Positions 34,981-43,156 of a stretch of 64,000 nt of DNA are shown piece by piece. Within the stretch, counting starts at the first letter, position 1, and each line of letters opens with the position of its first letter. Under the pieces are notes generated by a model that had not been told where the DNA came from, ran no database searches, and saw only the letters and a program-made list of their open reading frames with translations. Source of the DNA: an uncultured Ruminococcus sp. (GTDB taxonomy: Bacteria; Bacillota; Clostridia; Oscillospirales; Acutalibacteraceae); NCBI GenBank assembly GCA_902765855.1, contig CACXBF010000008.1, positions 62,001 to 126,000 of the forward strand, given 5' to 3'. A program made the position numbers and the translations under genes.

Positions 34981-35748
34981 ATGAATAAGGAATTAAGACA
35001 AGCTATTATCGCAGGAAACTGGAAAATGAATAAGACTCGTTCAGAGGCTAAGACTCTTATTGAAGACCTCAAGCCAATCGCTGAGAAGGCAACTTGCGGC
35101 GTAGTTATCTGCGTACCTTACACAAACCTTGAAACAGCAGTAGAGCTTACAAAGGGCACAAACATCAAGGTTGGTGCTGAGAATGTTCACTTCAAGAAGA
35201 GTGGTGCTTTCACAGGCGAAATTTCTGCTGATATGCTTACAGAAATGGGCGTAGAATATGTTATCATCGGTCACAGCGAAAGAAGACAGTATTTCGGCGA
35301 GACTGACCTCACAGTAAACAGAAGAGTTAAGGCAGCTCTTGCAGCAGGCCTTAAGGTTATTCTTTGCGTTGGCGAAATGCTTTCTGAGCGTGAAGATGGC
35401 ATTACAGAAGATGTTGTTGAGCTTCAGACAGTAGCAGCATTCACAGGTGTTTCTGAAGAAGACGCTAAGAATGTTATCATTGCTTACGAGCCGGTATGGG
35501 CTATCGGCACAGGTAAGACTGCAACAGCTGAGCAGGCAAACGAGGTTTGCTCTTTCATTCGTGGTGTTGTTGCAAAGAGATACAACAAGTCAGTTGCAGA
35601 CGGTATGACAATTCAGTACGGTGGTTCTATGAATCCAAAGAATGCAGCAGAGCTTCTTGCACAGCCGGATGTTGATGGTGGTCTTATCGGTGGTGCGTCA
35701 CTCAAGGCAGCAGATTTCGGTGTTCTCCTCGAAGAAGCTTCAAAATAA
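34981..35748 (+). CDS. tpiA: Triosephosphate isomerase
   Basis: TpiA interconverts glyceraldehyde 3-phosphate and dihydroxyacetone phosphate. The active-site residues are visible: AGNWKMNK (Asn, Lys), IIGHSERR (His) and YEPVWAIGTGKTAT (Glu and the flexible loop 6). IQYGGSMNPKNA and DGGLIGGASL close the phosphate site. The 255-residue length is normal. A purine-rich AAAGGGG precedes the ATG. Like pgk it shows high-expression codon bias. Directly after the stop a composite repeat region separates it from pyrE. Confidence 0.98.
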   Translation: MNKELRQAIIAGNWKMNKTRSEAKTLIEDLKPIAEKATCGVVICVPYTNLETAVELTKGTNIKVGAENVHFKKSGAFTGEISADMLTEMGVEYVIIGHSERRQYFGETDLTVNRRVKAALAAGLKVILCVGEMLSEREDGITEDVVELQTVAAFTGVSEEDAKNVIIAYEPVWAIGTGKTATAEQANEVCSFIRGVVAKRYNKSVADGMTIQYGGSMNPKNAAELLAQPDVDGGLIGGASLKAADFGVLLEEASK

Positions 35749-35754
35749 GTAGGT

Positions 35755-36190
35755 GCCGACCGGCGTGCCTTCTGTGTCAAGACGCAGAATCGCTCGGCGG
35801 CGTGCCGCCGCAGTCAAGACGCGGAATCGCTCGACAAGTCTCGCTCGTGGTGAGTGAGAGAAGTTGATTGACGCAGATGAAGTAGCTACCGTAGCCGAAC
35901 AGGCTTTGCTGTTCGGCTCTACCGATTAGCTAATGAACTTTTATAAGACACTTAAAAAGTTTTGCGCAAGCTTTTTCAAAAGCTTGAGGTTTCCAAAGGC
36001 AGAGCCTTTGGTGTGTGTTAAGGGCAAAGCCATTAATATCTCTTTCTCTTAAATTGCGAATGAAGTTCGCAATTCGGTAGTTCATTGGTAAAATCTTCGG
36101 CTGTAGTAATATTATTATCTTGCAAATGTCGAGGTTTTGCAGGCAAAACCTACTATGCGAATTGTCTTGTGCGGTCATGCACCGCAATAA
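35755..36190. repeat. Composite type A-B-A hairpin elements between tpiA and pyrE
   Basis: Two diverged type A cores (GTCAAGACGCAGAATCGCTC, then GTCAAGACGCGGAATCGCTC), the hairpin GCCGAACAGGCTTTGCTGTTCGGC (24 bases around 35896, quoted here only as arms GCCGAACAG / CTGTTCGGC), the joint ACCGATTAGCTAATGAA and a shortened type B part (CCAAAGGCAGAGCCTTTGG and a TTAAGGGCAAAGCCATTAA hairpin) follow in order. An inverted type A-like tail (GAGGTTTTGCAGGCAAAACC) ends close to pyrE. Open frames across it, including an extension of pyrE, are not real. Confidence 0.8.
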
Positions 36191-36213
36191 ATAAATTTGA
36201 AAGGAAGATTCCT

Positions 36214-36750
36214 TTGACAAAGTCAGAAGTTGCAAAGAAAATTTATGAGCTTTCTCACATTACAGGTGAGTTTAAGCTTCGTTCAGGTCAAATCTCAAAC
36301 GAATATTTTGATAAGTATCTTTTTGAAGCTGTTCCTGAGGTTCTTTCAGAAATCGCTAAAATTATGGGCGGTCTTATCCCAGAAGGTACAGAACTTATTG
36401 CCGGTCTTGAAATGGGCGGTATTCCTGTTGTTACAGCTATTTCTTTACAGACAGGAATGCAGGCTGCATTCGTTCGTAAGAAGGCTAAGGAATACGGCAC
36501 TTGCAAACTCGCAGAGGGCGCTGATGTAGAAGGTAAGCATGTTCTTATCATCGAAGATGTTGTTACAACTGGCGGTGCTATTATTGATGGCGTTCGTGAA
36601 CTTCGCAAGAAGGGTGCTATCATTGATACTGTTCTTTGCGTAATTCAGAGAAGTGAAAAGGCAACAGATATTCTCGCAGAGCATGACCTCAAGCTTGTTC
36701 CTGCATTTACAATGGAATATATTAAGGCAGAGGCAGGCGTAGCTGAATAA
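36214..36750 (+). CDS. pyrE: Orotate phosphoribosyltransferase
   Basis: PyrE joins orotate to PRPP to give OMP in pyrimidine synthesis. The PRPP-binding motif is VLIIEDVVTTGGAIID at about residues 110-125, and the N-terminal block TGEFKLRSGQISNEYFDKY fits the short bacterial type with a KxxSGxxSxxYfD pattern. The C-terminal MEYIKAEAG is short. I chose the TTG at 36214, six bases after AAGGAAG; extending the frame upstream to 36085 would translate repeat DNA. This gives 178 residues. It is 36 bp before gpmI, so the two may be cotranscribed; other pyr genes are not in the window. Confidence 0.92.
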   Translation: MTKSEVAKKIYELSHITGEFKLRSGQISNEYFDKYLFEAVPEVLSEIAKIMGGLIPEGTELIAGLEMGGIPVVTAISLQTGMQAAFVRKKAKEYGTCKLAEGADVEGKHVLIIEDVVTTGGAIIDGVRELRKKGAIIDTVLCVIQRSEKATDILAEHDLKLVPAFTMEYIKAEAGVAE

Positions 36751-36786
36751 TTCAGTGTATTGGCAATCATGAAAGGAAGTTAAGCA

Positions 36787-38307
36787 ATGAAAAAACCTGT
36801 AATTCTTATGATTCTTGACGGTTTCGGTATTGGTCTTGAAGCTGAAAAACGTGGAGATGCAATCAAAGCCGCAAAAAAACCAAACATTGATAAACTTTTT
36901 GCAAAAAATCCTGTTACAAAAATCGGTGCTTCAGGACTTGATGTAGGTCTTCCTGACGGACAGATGGGTAACAGTGAGGTTGGTCATACAAATATCGGTG
37001 CAGGCCGTATAGTTTATCAGGAGCTTACAAGAATCACAAAGTCTATTGAAGATGGAGAATTCTTTGAAAATGAGGCTCTCCTTAAGGCTGTTGATAATGC
37101 AGCTCAAGAGGGTAAGGCTCTCCATATTATGGGACTCCTCTCAAATGGTGGTGTTCATAGCCACAATACCCATATGTATGCTATTGTAGAGCTTGCTAAG
37201 AAGAAGGGCGTTAAGAATGTTTATGTTCATGCATTTCTTGACGGTCGTGATGTTCCACCTACAAGTGGTAAGGACTTCGTAGAAGAGTGTGCAAACAAAC
37301 TCAAGGAAATCGGTCTTGGCAAGATTGCAACAGTTATGGGCCGTTACTATGCAATGGATAGAGATAACCGTTGGGATAGAGTTGAAAAGGCTTATTCTGC
37401 AATGGTTTATGGTGAGGGCAACAAGGCTTGCTGTGCTGTTAAGGCTGTTGAAGATAGCTATGCAAACGATGTAACAGACGAATTTGTCGTTCCAACAGTT
37501 TGCGAAGAAAATGCGACAGTTAAGCCCGGCGATTCTCTTGTATTCTTCAACTTCAGACCTGACAGAGCAAGAGAAATTACTCGTACTTTCGTTGACCCTA
37601 AGTTCAAGGGCTTTGAGAGAAAGAATGGCTTCTTCCCATTGACATATGTTTGCATGACACAGTATGATGCTTCTATGCCTAATGTTGAAGTTGCATTTAA
37701 GCCACAGTCACTCAAGAATACAATAGGTGAGTATATCTCAAATAAGGGTATGACACAGCTTAGAATTGCTGAAACAGAGAAGTATGCTCATGTAACATTC
37801 TTCTTCAATGGCGGAGTTGAGAAACCATATGAGGGTGAGGACAGAATCCTTGTTAAGTCACCTGCTGTTGCAACATATGACTTACAGCCTGAGATGAGTG
37901 CTTATGAGGTTACAGATAAGCTCGTAGCTGCTATCAAGACCGGTAAGTACGATATGATTATCCTTAACTATGCTAACTGCGATATGGTTGGTCACACAGG
38001 CGTATTTGAGGCTGCTGTTAAGGCTGTTGAGGCTGTTGACGAGTGCGTAGGTAAGGTCGTTGCAGCTATACGTGAGATGGACGGTGTTGCTCTTATCACT
38101 GCTGACCACGGTAATGCTGATAAGATGATTGATGCTGATGGTTCTCCATTCACAGCTCATACAACAAATCTTGTTCCTTTCTGCGTAGTTGGCTATCCTT
38201 GCGAACTCCGTGAGGGCGGTAGACTTGCAGACATTGCTCCTACAATGCTCAAGATTATGGGACTTCCACAGCCTGCTGAAATGACAGGTGAATCAATTAT
38301 AAAATAA
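36787..38307 (+). CDS. gpmI: 2,3-bisphosphoglycerate-independent phosphoglycerate mutase
   Basis: GpmI interconverts 3- and 2-phosphoglycerate through a phosphoserine, using two Mn ions. MILDGFGIG at the N-terminus and DGQMGNSEVGHTNIGAGR (nucleophile Ser, about residue 63) are diagnostic, and the phosphatase-domain metal ligands are in NYANCDMVGHTG and LITADHGNADKM. The substrate loop includes FLDGRDVPP and MGRYYAMDRDNRWDR. The length of 506 is standard. AAAGGAAG precedes the ATG. With pgk and tpiA it forms a lower-glycolysis cluster interrupted by the repeat region and pyrE. Confidence 0.98.
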   Translation: MKKPVILMILDGFGIGLEAEKRGDAIKAAKKPNIDKLFAKNPVTKIGASGLDVGLPDGQMGNSEVGHTNIGAGRIVYQELTRITKSIEDGEFFENEALLKAVDNAAQEGKALHIMGLLSNGGVHSHNTHMYAIVELAKKKGVKNVYVHAFLDGRDVPPTSGKDFVEECANKLKEIGLGKIATVMGRYYAMDRDNRWDRVEKAYSAMVYGEGNKACCAVKAVEDSYANDVTDEFVVPTVCEENATVKPGDSLVFFNFRPDRAREITRTFVDPKFKGFERKNGFFPLTYVCMTQYDASMPNVEVAFKPQSLKNTIGEYISNKGMTQLRIAETEKYAHVTFFFNGGVEKPYEGEDRILVKSPAVATYDLQPEMSAYEVTDKLVAAIKTGKYDMIILNYANCDMVGHTGVFEAAVKAVEAVDECVGKVVAAIREMDGVALITADHGNADKMIDADGSPFTAHTTNLVPFCVVGYPCELREGGRLADIAPTMLKIMGLPQPAEMTGESIIK

Positions 38308-38342
38308 GCACTAAGCTTATTTTTAGCTTTTACCATATAAAC

Positions 38343-38382
38343 AAAACCACCGTTCCGAACTCAATCGAAACGGTGGTTTTGC
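38343..38382. terminator. Bidirectional terminator between gpmI and tenI
   Basis: AAAACCACCGTT pairs with AACGGTGGTTTT around a 14-base loop; the flanking A- and T-rich ends serve both converging genes. Confidence 0.85.
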
Positions 38383-38396
38383 TGTATATAGGAATT

Positions 38397-38996
38397 TTAG
38401 TCGTTAGCAAATTTCTTGAATGCTGATACTTCGCTTTCAGGATTATCACAATTCATAAAATGCGACATCACACAAGCACCGGACGCACCCGTTTGTAAAA
38501 CGGAGGAAAGTCTTTCAAGGCTTATTCCGCCTATGCCAAGAACAGGAATTTTAACGGCTTTTGAAATATCTGAAAGATATTCAAGACCACGAGGTTCAAG
38601 ACCTTTCTTGCAATCTGTTGCAAAGATGTGTCCTGCAATAAGATATGATGCACCAAGCTTTTCAGCGGTTTCTGCTTCTGAAACGCTATGGACAGATACT
38701 CCGATTGTGGAAAAATCTTTTATATTTTCGTTGTTCTCAACGAAAAGTTTATAGGGTAAATGTATATCAGCATTAACTTTATGAGCAACCTCGATATTGC
38801 TATTGACAGAAAATGCAACGGAATATTTGTCGCAAATTTCTTTGCACTTTATAGCAAGTTCAAGTAAATCATCTTGGCTTAAATGCTTTTCACGAAGAAT
38901 TATTCTGTATGGATTTGCAGAGGCTATTCGTTCTATTCGTGTGAGGAAATCCTCTTTGCACGATTTATTGTTTGTAATTACAAAAAGCATACTCAT
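38397..38996 (-). CDS. tenI: Thiazole tautomerase TenI
   Basis: TenI aromatises the thiazole made by ThiG. The sequence follows Bacillus TenI: VSVHSVSEAETAEKLGASYL, then AGHIFATDCKKGLEPRG (catalytic His in GH) and SDISKAVKIPVLGIGGI. ThiE-specific residues are missing: the Q before R-E-K is Ile in RIILREK, N-D is N-S in FSVNSN, and the HxGQxD block reads HLPYKL. I therefore name it TenI, not thiamine phosphate synthase, although automatic tools may call it ThiE. The length of 199 is normal. It is the last gene of the thiG-thiH-tenI unit, one base after thiH. Confidence 0.85.
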   Translation of the reverse strand: MSMLFVITNNKSCKEDFLTRIERIASANPYRIILREKHLSQDDLLELAIKCKEICDKYSVAFSVNSNIEVAHKVNADIHLPYKLFVENNENIKDFSTIGVSVHSVSEAETAEKLGASYLIAGHIFATDCKKGLEPRGLEYLSDISKAVKIPVLGIGGISLERLSSVLQTGASGACVMSHFMNCDNPESEVSAFKKFAND

Positions 38997-38997
38997 A

Positions 38998-40110
38998 TTA
39001 AATAAGTCTTATGTAATCGTTGAATGATGGCTGTAAGCCATATTGATGAAGTGCGTCAACAACCTCATCAACACTTCTTGGGTCGGAAATCTCGAACTGT
39101 TCGTCGCCTTTTTCTTCTTCGGAGTGACCGCCGATACCAACGCTTACGCCTGCGGAAATCTTTGTTGCACAGATATTTACAGCATTATTTCGGAAGTCTG
39201 CTCTTTCACGAGTGGAAATTGTTATACTTGCAAAAGGCATAAGCAATCTATGAGCACACATAATCTGTAAGAGTTCCTTTTCGTGAACATCACGAGGATT
39301 AGTTTCTTCACCATTGATGTATGGGCGAAGTCTTGGAACAGAAACGGCAATTTCTGCATGAGGGTATTTTCTTTGAATGAGGGTTGCGTGTACGCCAGTG
39401 CAGAAAGCATCGTGTCTAAAATCATCAAGTCCGAGTAATGCACCGAAACCTACTCCACGCATACCGCCGAGAATAGCTCTTTCCTGAGCATTGATTCTAT
39501 ATGAGAATATACTTTTCTGACCTGCAAGGTGAACTTTTTTATAGGTTTCTTTATTGTAGGTTTCTTGGAAAACGGTAACAAAATCTGCACCCTTTTCGTG
39601 GAGATATTTATATTCATCAATTTCAACCGGATATACTTCAAGACCGATGAGTGAAAAATATTTCTTTGCAAGCTCAACAGCTTCACCGATGTATTCAATA
39701 CCGGACATAGAACGGGATTCGCCTGTAAGAATGAGAATTTCTTTCAATCCTGTTGCAGCAATAGCTTGATATTCTCTTTCAATTTCTTCCATATTCAGCT
39801 TTGCACGGTGAATTTTATTCTTGCAGTTAAAGCCACAATAAACGCACTGATTTTCACAGTAGTTTGCAATATAAATTGGTGTGAAAAGAGCTATTGTGTT
39901 GCCAAACTGCTTCCTCGTACATAGCTGAGCTTTTTCAGCCATTTTCTCAAGAAATGGAAGTGCGGCAGGGGAGAGTAGGGCAGCATAATCGTAAAAATCA
40001 ATTCTATCTTTATTTAGAGCGTTCTGTACATCTTTTGAGGTGAATGAATTGAAATCATACTTATCGTGAAATGCAAGAACCTGCTCCATAATACTTGTTT
40101 CATTAGGCAT
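38998..40110 (-). CDS. thiH: 2-iminoacetate synthase ThiH
   Basis: ThiH is a radical SAM enzyme that splits tyrosine to give dehydroglycine for thiazole formation. The cluster motif is CENQCVYCGF at about residues 87-96 (CX3CX2C), followed by KIHRAKLNMEEIEREYQAI. The ILTGESRSMSGIEYI and VFQETYNKETYKKVHLAG blocks are typical of ThiH. The length of 370 is normal. It lies 27 bp after thiG and directly before tenI, all under one TPP riboswitch. Tyrosine-dependent ThiH fits an anaerobe; aerobes use ThiO instead. Confidence 0.96.
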   Translation of the reverse strand: MPNETSIMEQVLAFHDKYDFNSFTSKDVQNALNKDRIDFYDYAALLSPAALPFLEKMAEKAQLCTRKQFGNTIALFTPIYIANYCENQCVYCGFNCKNKIHRAKLNMEEIEREYQAIAATGLKEILILTGESRSMSGIEYIGEAVELAKKYFSLIGLEVYPVEIDEYKYLHEKGADFVTVFQETYNKETYKKVHLAGQKSIFSYRINAQERAILGGMRGVGFGALLGLDDFRHDAFCTGVHATLIQRKYPHAEIAVSVPRLRPYINGEETNPRDVHEKELLQIMCAHRLLMPFASITISTRERADFRNNAVNICATKISAGVSVGIGGHSEEEKGDEQFEISDPRSVDEVVDALHQYGLQPSFNDYIRLI

Positions 40111-40137
40111 AATAAAAATCCTTCTTTTGTTTTAATA

Positions 40138-40905
40138 TTAGTCTGCGAGGAAACCTGTAAGTGGACTTGATGCTTCACCTGTAAATGGTAAAACTCTGCC
40201 GGGCTTTGAAAGATAAGCAAGTCTGCCGGCTTCAATAGCAAGCTTAAATGCCTTTGCCATTGTAGCAACATCACCGGCAGTAGCGACAGCTGTATTAGCC
40301 ATAACAGCGTCTGCACCCATTTCCATAGCTTCGCAAGCCTGTGATGGTCTGCCGATTCCTGCGTCAACAATAATCGGAACATCAATTTCATCAACTAAAA
40401 TCTTTATGAAATCTTTTGTAGCAAGTCCCTTGTTACTTCCGATAGGAGCACCTAAAGGCATAACGCTTGCTGCACCTGCATTGACTAAATCACGAGCAGC
40501 ATTGAGGTCTGGGAACATATATGGCATAACAATAAAGCCCTCTTTTGCAAGGATTTCTGTTGCCTTGATTGTTTCATAGTTATCAGGGAAGAGGTATTTT
40601 GAATCGTGGACAACTTCTACCTTGACAAAATCACCGCAGCCAAGCTCTCTTGAAAGTCTTGCTATACGAACAGCTTCTTCGGCAGTTCTTGCACCTGATG
40701 TATTTGGTAAAAGTGTGACGCCTTTTGGAATGTAATCAAGAATATTTTCTTCTCCGCCTTTGTTTGCTCGTCTTAATGCGAGTGTAACTATTTCAGCACC
40801 GCCGTGCTTGATGACTGCATTTACAAGCTCAAGTGAGAATTTGCCTGAACCAAGAATAAAACGGGAATTAAACTCGTGACCGCCGATAATCAACTTATCT
40901 TCCAT
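40138..40905 (-). CDS. thiG: Thiazole synthase ThiG
   Basis: ThiG builds the thiazole phosphate carboxylate from deoxyxylulose phosphate, dehydroglycine and ThiS thiocarboxylate. Clear blocks are [29 protein letters not shown] (Schiff-base Lys region is [19 protein letters not shown], then FVKVEVVHD) and [13 protein letters not shown] with [13 protein letters not shown] chose the ATG at 40905 after GGAGG; an upstream frame to 40986 would run into the riboswitch terminator. The length of 255 is standard. thiS and thiF are not in this window. Confidence 0.97.
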   Translation of the reverse strand: MEDKLIIGGHEFNSRFILGSGKFSLELVNAVIKHGGAEIVTLALRRANKGGEENILDYIPKGVTLLPNTSGARTAEEAVRIARLSRELGCGDFVKVEVVHDSKYLFPDNYETIKATEILAKEGFIVMPYMFPDLNAARDLVNAGAASVMPLGAPIGSNKGLATKDFIKILVDEIDVPIIVDAGIGRPSQACEAMEMGADAVMANTAVATAGDVATMAKAFKLAIEAGRLAYLSKPGRVLPFTGEASSPLTGFLAD

Positions 40906-40955
40906 AGTATAATACCTCCGAAAAATATAATAATAAAATTCAGCAAAAGGCAAAA

Positions 40956-40984
40956 TAAAAGAACTCCCCGAAAGGAAGTTCTGC
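40956..40984 (-). terminator. Riboswitch-controlled terminator before thiG
   Basis: On the minus strand AGAACTTCC pairs with GGGAGTTCT and is followed by TTTTATTTT. It lies between the TPP aptamer and thiG, as expected for a transcriptional OFF switch. Confidence 0.8.
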
Positions 40985-41011
40985 AAAAATACGCATAAAG
41001 CGATAACTACA

Positions 41012-41101
41012 AAACTCCCTCACCGCAATAACGGCGGCCAGGTTCAACGGGTAAGAGGCACTACCTCACTCTCAGAACAATTTGATTGACTCCCCGGTTC
41101 G
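41012..41101 (-). ncRNA. TPP riboswitch (THI box)
   Basis: Read on the minus strand the region has GGGGAGTC, CTGAGAGTGAGG, CTCTTACCCGTTGAACCTGG and GTGAGGGAG in order, the conserved P2/P4/J3-2 segments of the thiamine pyrophosphate aptamer. The stretch GCCGCCGTTATTGCGGTG forms the P5-side stem. TPP binding should favour the terminator at 40956 and turn off thiG-thiH-tenI. Confidence 0.92.
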
Positions 41102-41127
41102 TAAATTTATTTAACTTTTATGATTTA

Positions 41128-41156
41128 ATTATAGGCTTGTTTTCAGAACTTGTCAA
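41128..41156 (-). promoter_or_regulatory. Promoter for the thi operon
   Basis: TTGACA (41156-41151) and TATAAT (41133-41128) are separated by 17 bp on the minus strand, a near-consensus SigA promoter ahead of the riboswitch. Confidence 0.8.
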
Positions 41157-41246
41157 CATATTTTTAATGTTGTTGATTTTTGGCTTTTTCTGCACTATAA
41201 TAAAAATTAGTTTTTGTGCTTATGTTAATAGTAATAGTTGACAGAC

Positions 41247-41407
41247 TTCCCCTAAGGCACTTAAAAGTTTTTCTCAAGGCGGAGTGCCTCCGCCGTCAAG
41301 ACGCGGAATCGCTCGACAAGTCTCGCTCGTGGTGAGTAAGGTAAGTTGATTGACGCGGATGAAGTAGCTACCGTAGCCGAACAGGCTTTGCTGTTCGGCT
41401 CTACTGA
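41247..41407. repeat. Type A hairpin element, plus orientation
   Basis: It begins CCTAAGGCACTTAAAAGTTT, continues with the hairpin GGCGGAGTGCCTCCGCC, the core GTCAAGACGCGGAATCGCTC, the hairpin CGACAAGTCTCGCTCG, and GCCGAACAG / CTGTTCGGC. It joins directly to the type B element at the sequence CTACTGATTAGCTAATGAA. The same order is seen at 35830-35935. Confidence 0.85.
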
Positions 41408-41800
41408 TTAGCTAATGAATTTCCCTAAGACACTTAAAAGTTTTGCTCAAGCTTTTTCAAAAGCTTGCAGTTTCCAAAGGCGGAGCCTTTGGTCGCTCTC
41501 CGCAGAGAGCGAAACTCTTTATGCTCCACAAAGCGCAGGAGGGTAGAAAAACATTCCTTTGGAATGTTTTTCGTAGGGAACCCTCGCAGGGGGTTCCCTA
41601 TTGGACTAATGTTGTTAATACAAAAAAATTAAGAGGTGGACTTTGTCCACCTCTTTGGGAGTAAAGAATGTTAAGGGCGTTGCCCTTAAAACCCACGAGG
41701 GACTCCGTCCATCGACCCTGCGAGCCTTTTCAAAGGCTCGCAGCGAAACTTTTAATTTTTTAGGATAGTTAGTTTGCTAATCGGTAGTTTCATCGGTCGC
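41408..41800. repeat. Long type B hairpin element with extra internal hairpins
   Basis: The left half matches the 29268 element (CCTAAGACACTTAAAAGTTT, AGCTTTTTCAAAAGCT, CCAAAGGCGGAGCCTTTGG). About 130 bp of extra hairpins follow (AAAAACATTCCTTTGGAATG region, GGGAACCCTCGCAGGGGGTT, AAGAGGTGGACTTTGTCCAC), then the shared TTAAGGGCGTTGCCCTTAA and GAGGGACTCCGTCCATC, and the right inverted end (GCGAAACTTTTAATTTTTTA). A 73-codon frame (41443-41664) inside is not a real gene. Confidence 0.85.
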
Positions 41801-41940
41801 AGCAATTGGTTTTCCTTGTCAGTGTCGAGCGAGGCTTGCCGAGCGATTCCGCGTTTTGGGAGCGGCGGCTCGCCGCCTCGAGCGAAACTTTTAATTTTCT
41901 TAGGATAGTTAGTTTGCTAAGTGGTAATTTTGTTAGTTAC
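41801..41940. repeat. Type A hairpin element, inverted orientation
   Basis: TGTCGAGCGAGGCTTGCCGA, GCGATTCCGCGTTTTGG and AGCGGCGGCTCGCCGCC are the reverse complement of the type A order, ending GAGCGAAACTTTTAATTTTC and TTAGGATAGTTAGTTTGCTA. It faces the type A copy at 41247, so the locus reads A-B-A inverted. Confidence 0.8.
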
Positions 41941-41998
41941 GGTTCACCGCTGAGTTTATGTTGATTAAGTTTTGTTATGTTATGAAAGGGTGTTGATG

Positions 41999-43132
41999 AT
42001 GAAAAAATTAGAATTTCCTAATACTCCGTCACCTTGCTATATTGTTGATGAGGGTGCATTGATTAAAAATCTCAAAATACTTGAATCAGTTCGCAAGCGT
42101 ACAAGCTGTAAGATTCTGCTTGCACAAAAGGCTTTTTCTATGTATAAATTATATCCGCTTATTTCTAAATATCTTGACGGTACAACTGCAAGTGGTATCT
42201 ATGAGGCAAGGCTTGGCTTTGAGGAAATGGGCAAGGAAGTACATGTTTTCGCACCGGCTTTTTCAGATAGTGATTTTAACGAACTTCTGAAATATTGCAA
42301 TCATATTGTGCTGAATTCATTCTCTCAGTGGAAGCATTTTAAAGCTATTGCAAAGCAACACCCTGAAATAGAATTTGGCCTGCGTGTTAATCCTGAATAT
42401 TCTGAAATTGAAACGGAAATTTATAATCCTTGTGCAAAAAATTCCCGTATGGGCATAACTCTTGCAAACTTCGATGAAAGTGAGCTTGACGGCATTTCCG
42501 GGTTACATTTCCATACTATGTGCGAGCAAAATTCAGATGCTCTTAATCGCACAATTCCACATTTTGAGGAAAAATTCGGAAAGTATCTCAAGCAAATGAA
42601 ATGGGTAAATTTTGGTGGCGGACATCACATAACTCGTCCCGATTACGATATAGAAACCCTTATAAAGTGTATTGATTATATACAGAATAAATATGATGTT
42701 ACTGTATATCTTGAGCCTGGCGAGGCTGTGGCACTCAACGCAGGATATTTACTTACAACGGTGCTTGATATTGTTAATAACGGAATGGATATTGCGATTA
42801 TAGACGCATCTGCAGCTTGCCATATGCCTGATGTTCTTGAGATGCCATACCGCCCTGAAATAATTGGAGCAGGAAAGGCAGGAGAGAAAAAATATACTTA
42901 TCGTCTTGCCGCACCTACCTGTCTTGCGGGAGATATTGTAAGTGATTATTCCTTTGATGAGCCGTTGAAAATAGGCGATAGACTTCTTTTTTGCGATATG
43001 GCTATCTATACTATGGTTAAGAATAACACCTTTAACGGTATGCCGCTTCCTTCTATTGCGATTTCTCACGAAAATGGTGATTTTGAACTGTGGAAAAAGT
43101 TTGGATATGAAGATTTTAAGCAAAGGCTTTAA
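41999..43132 (+). CDS. nspC: Carboxynorspermidine decarboxylase NspC
   Basis: NspC removes CO2 from carboxy(nor)spermidine, the last step of the alternative polyamine route. It is a PLP enzyme of the alanine-racemase/ODC fold: TPSPCYIVDEGALIKNL at the start, KILLAQKAFSMYKLYPLI with the PLP Lys (about residue 42), GLHFHTMCEQNSDAL, WVNFGGGHHITR and YLEPGEAVALNAGYL. The C-terminal block CLAGDIVSDYSFDEPLKIGD holds the active-site Cys. ATG 41999, seven bases after GAAAGGGTG, gives 377 residues. The partner dehydrogenase is not adjacent. An AEC transporter gene follows after 24 bp. Confidence 0.93.
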   Translation: MKKLEFPNTPSPCYIVDEGALIKNLKILESVRKRTSCKILLAQKAFSMYKLYPLISKYLDGTTASGIYEARLGFEEMGKEVHVFAPAFSDSDFNELLKYCNHIVLNSFSQWKHFKAIAKQHPEIEFGLRVNPEYSEIETEIYNPCAKNSRMGITLANFDESELDGISGLHFHTMCEQNSDALNRTIPHFEEKFGKYLKQMKWVNFGGGHHITRPDYDIETLIKCIDYIQNKYDVTVYLEPGEAVALNAGYLLTTVLDIVNNGMDIAIIDASAACHMPDVLEMPYRPEIIGAGKAGEKKYTYRLAAPTCLAGDIVSDYSFDEPLKIGDRLLFCDMAIYTMVKNNTFNGMPLPSIAISHENGDFELWKKFGYEDFKQRL

Positions 43133-43156
43133 TCGCTGTTAGGGGATAATGAAATT

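Noticed and set aside
36085..36213. N-terminal extension of PyrE
   Set aside because: It would translate the repeat region; TTG 36214 has a good ribosome site and matches the family start.
41443..41664. Possible 73-aa gene
   Set aside because: Same reason: translation of hairpin repeat DNA.
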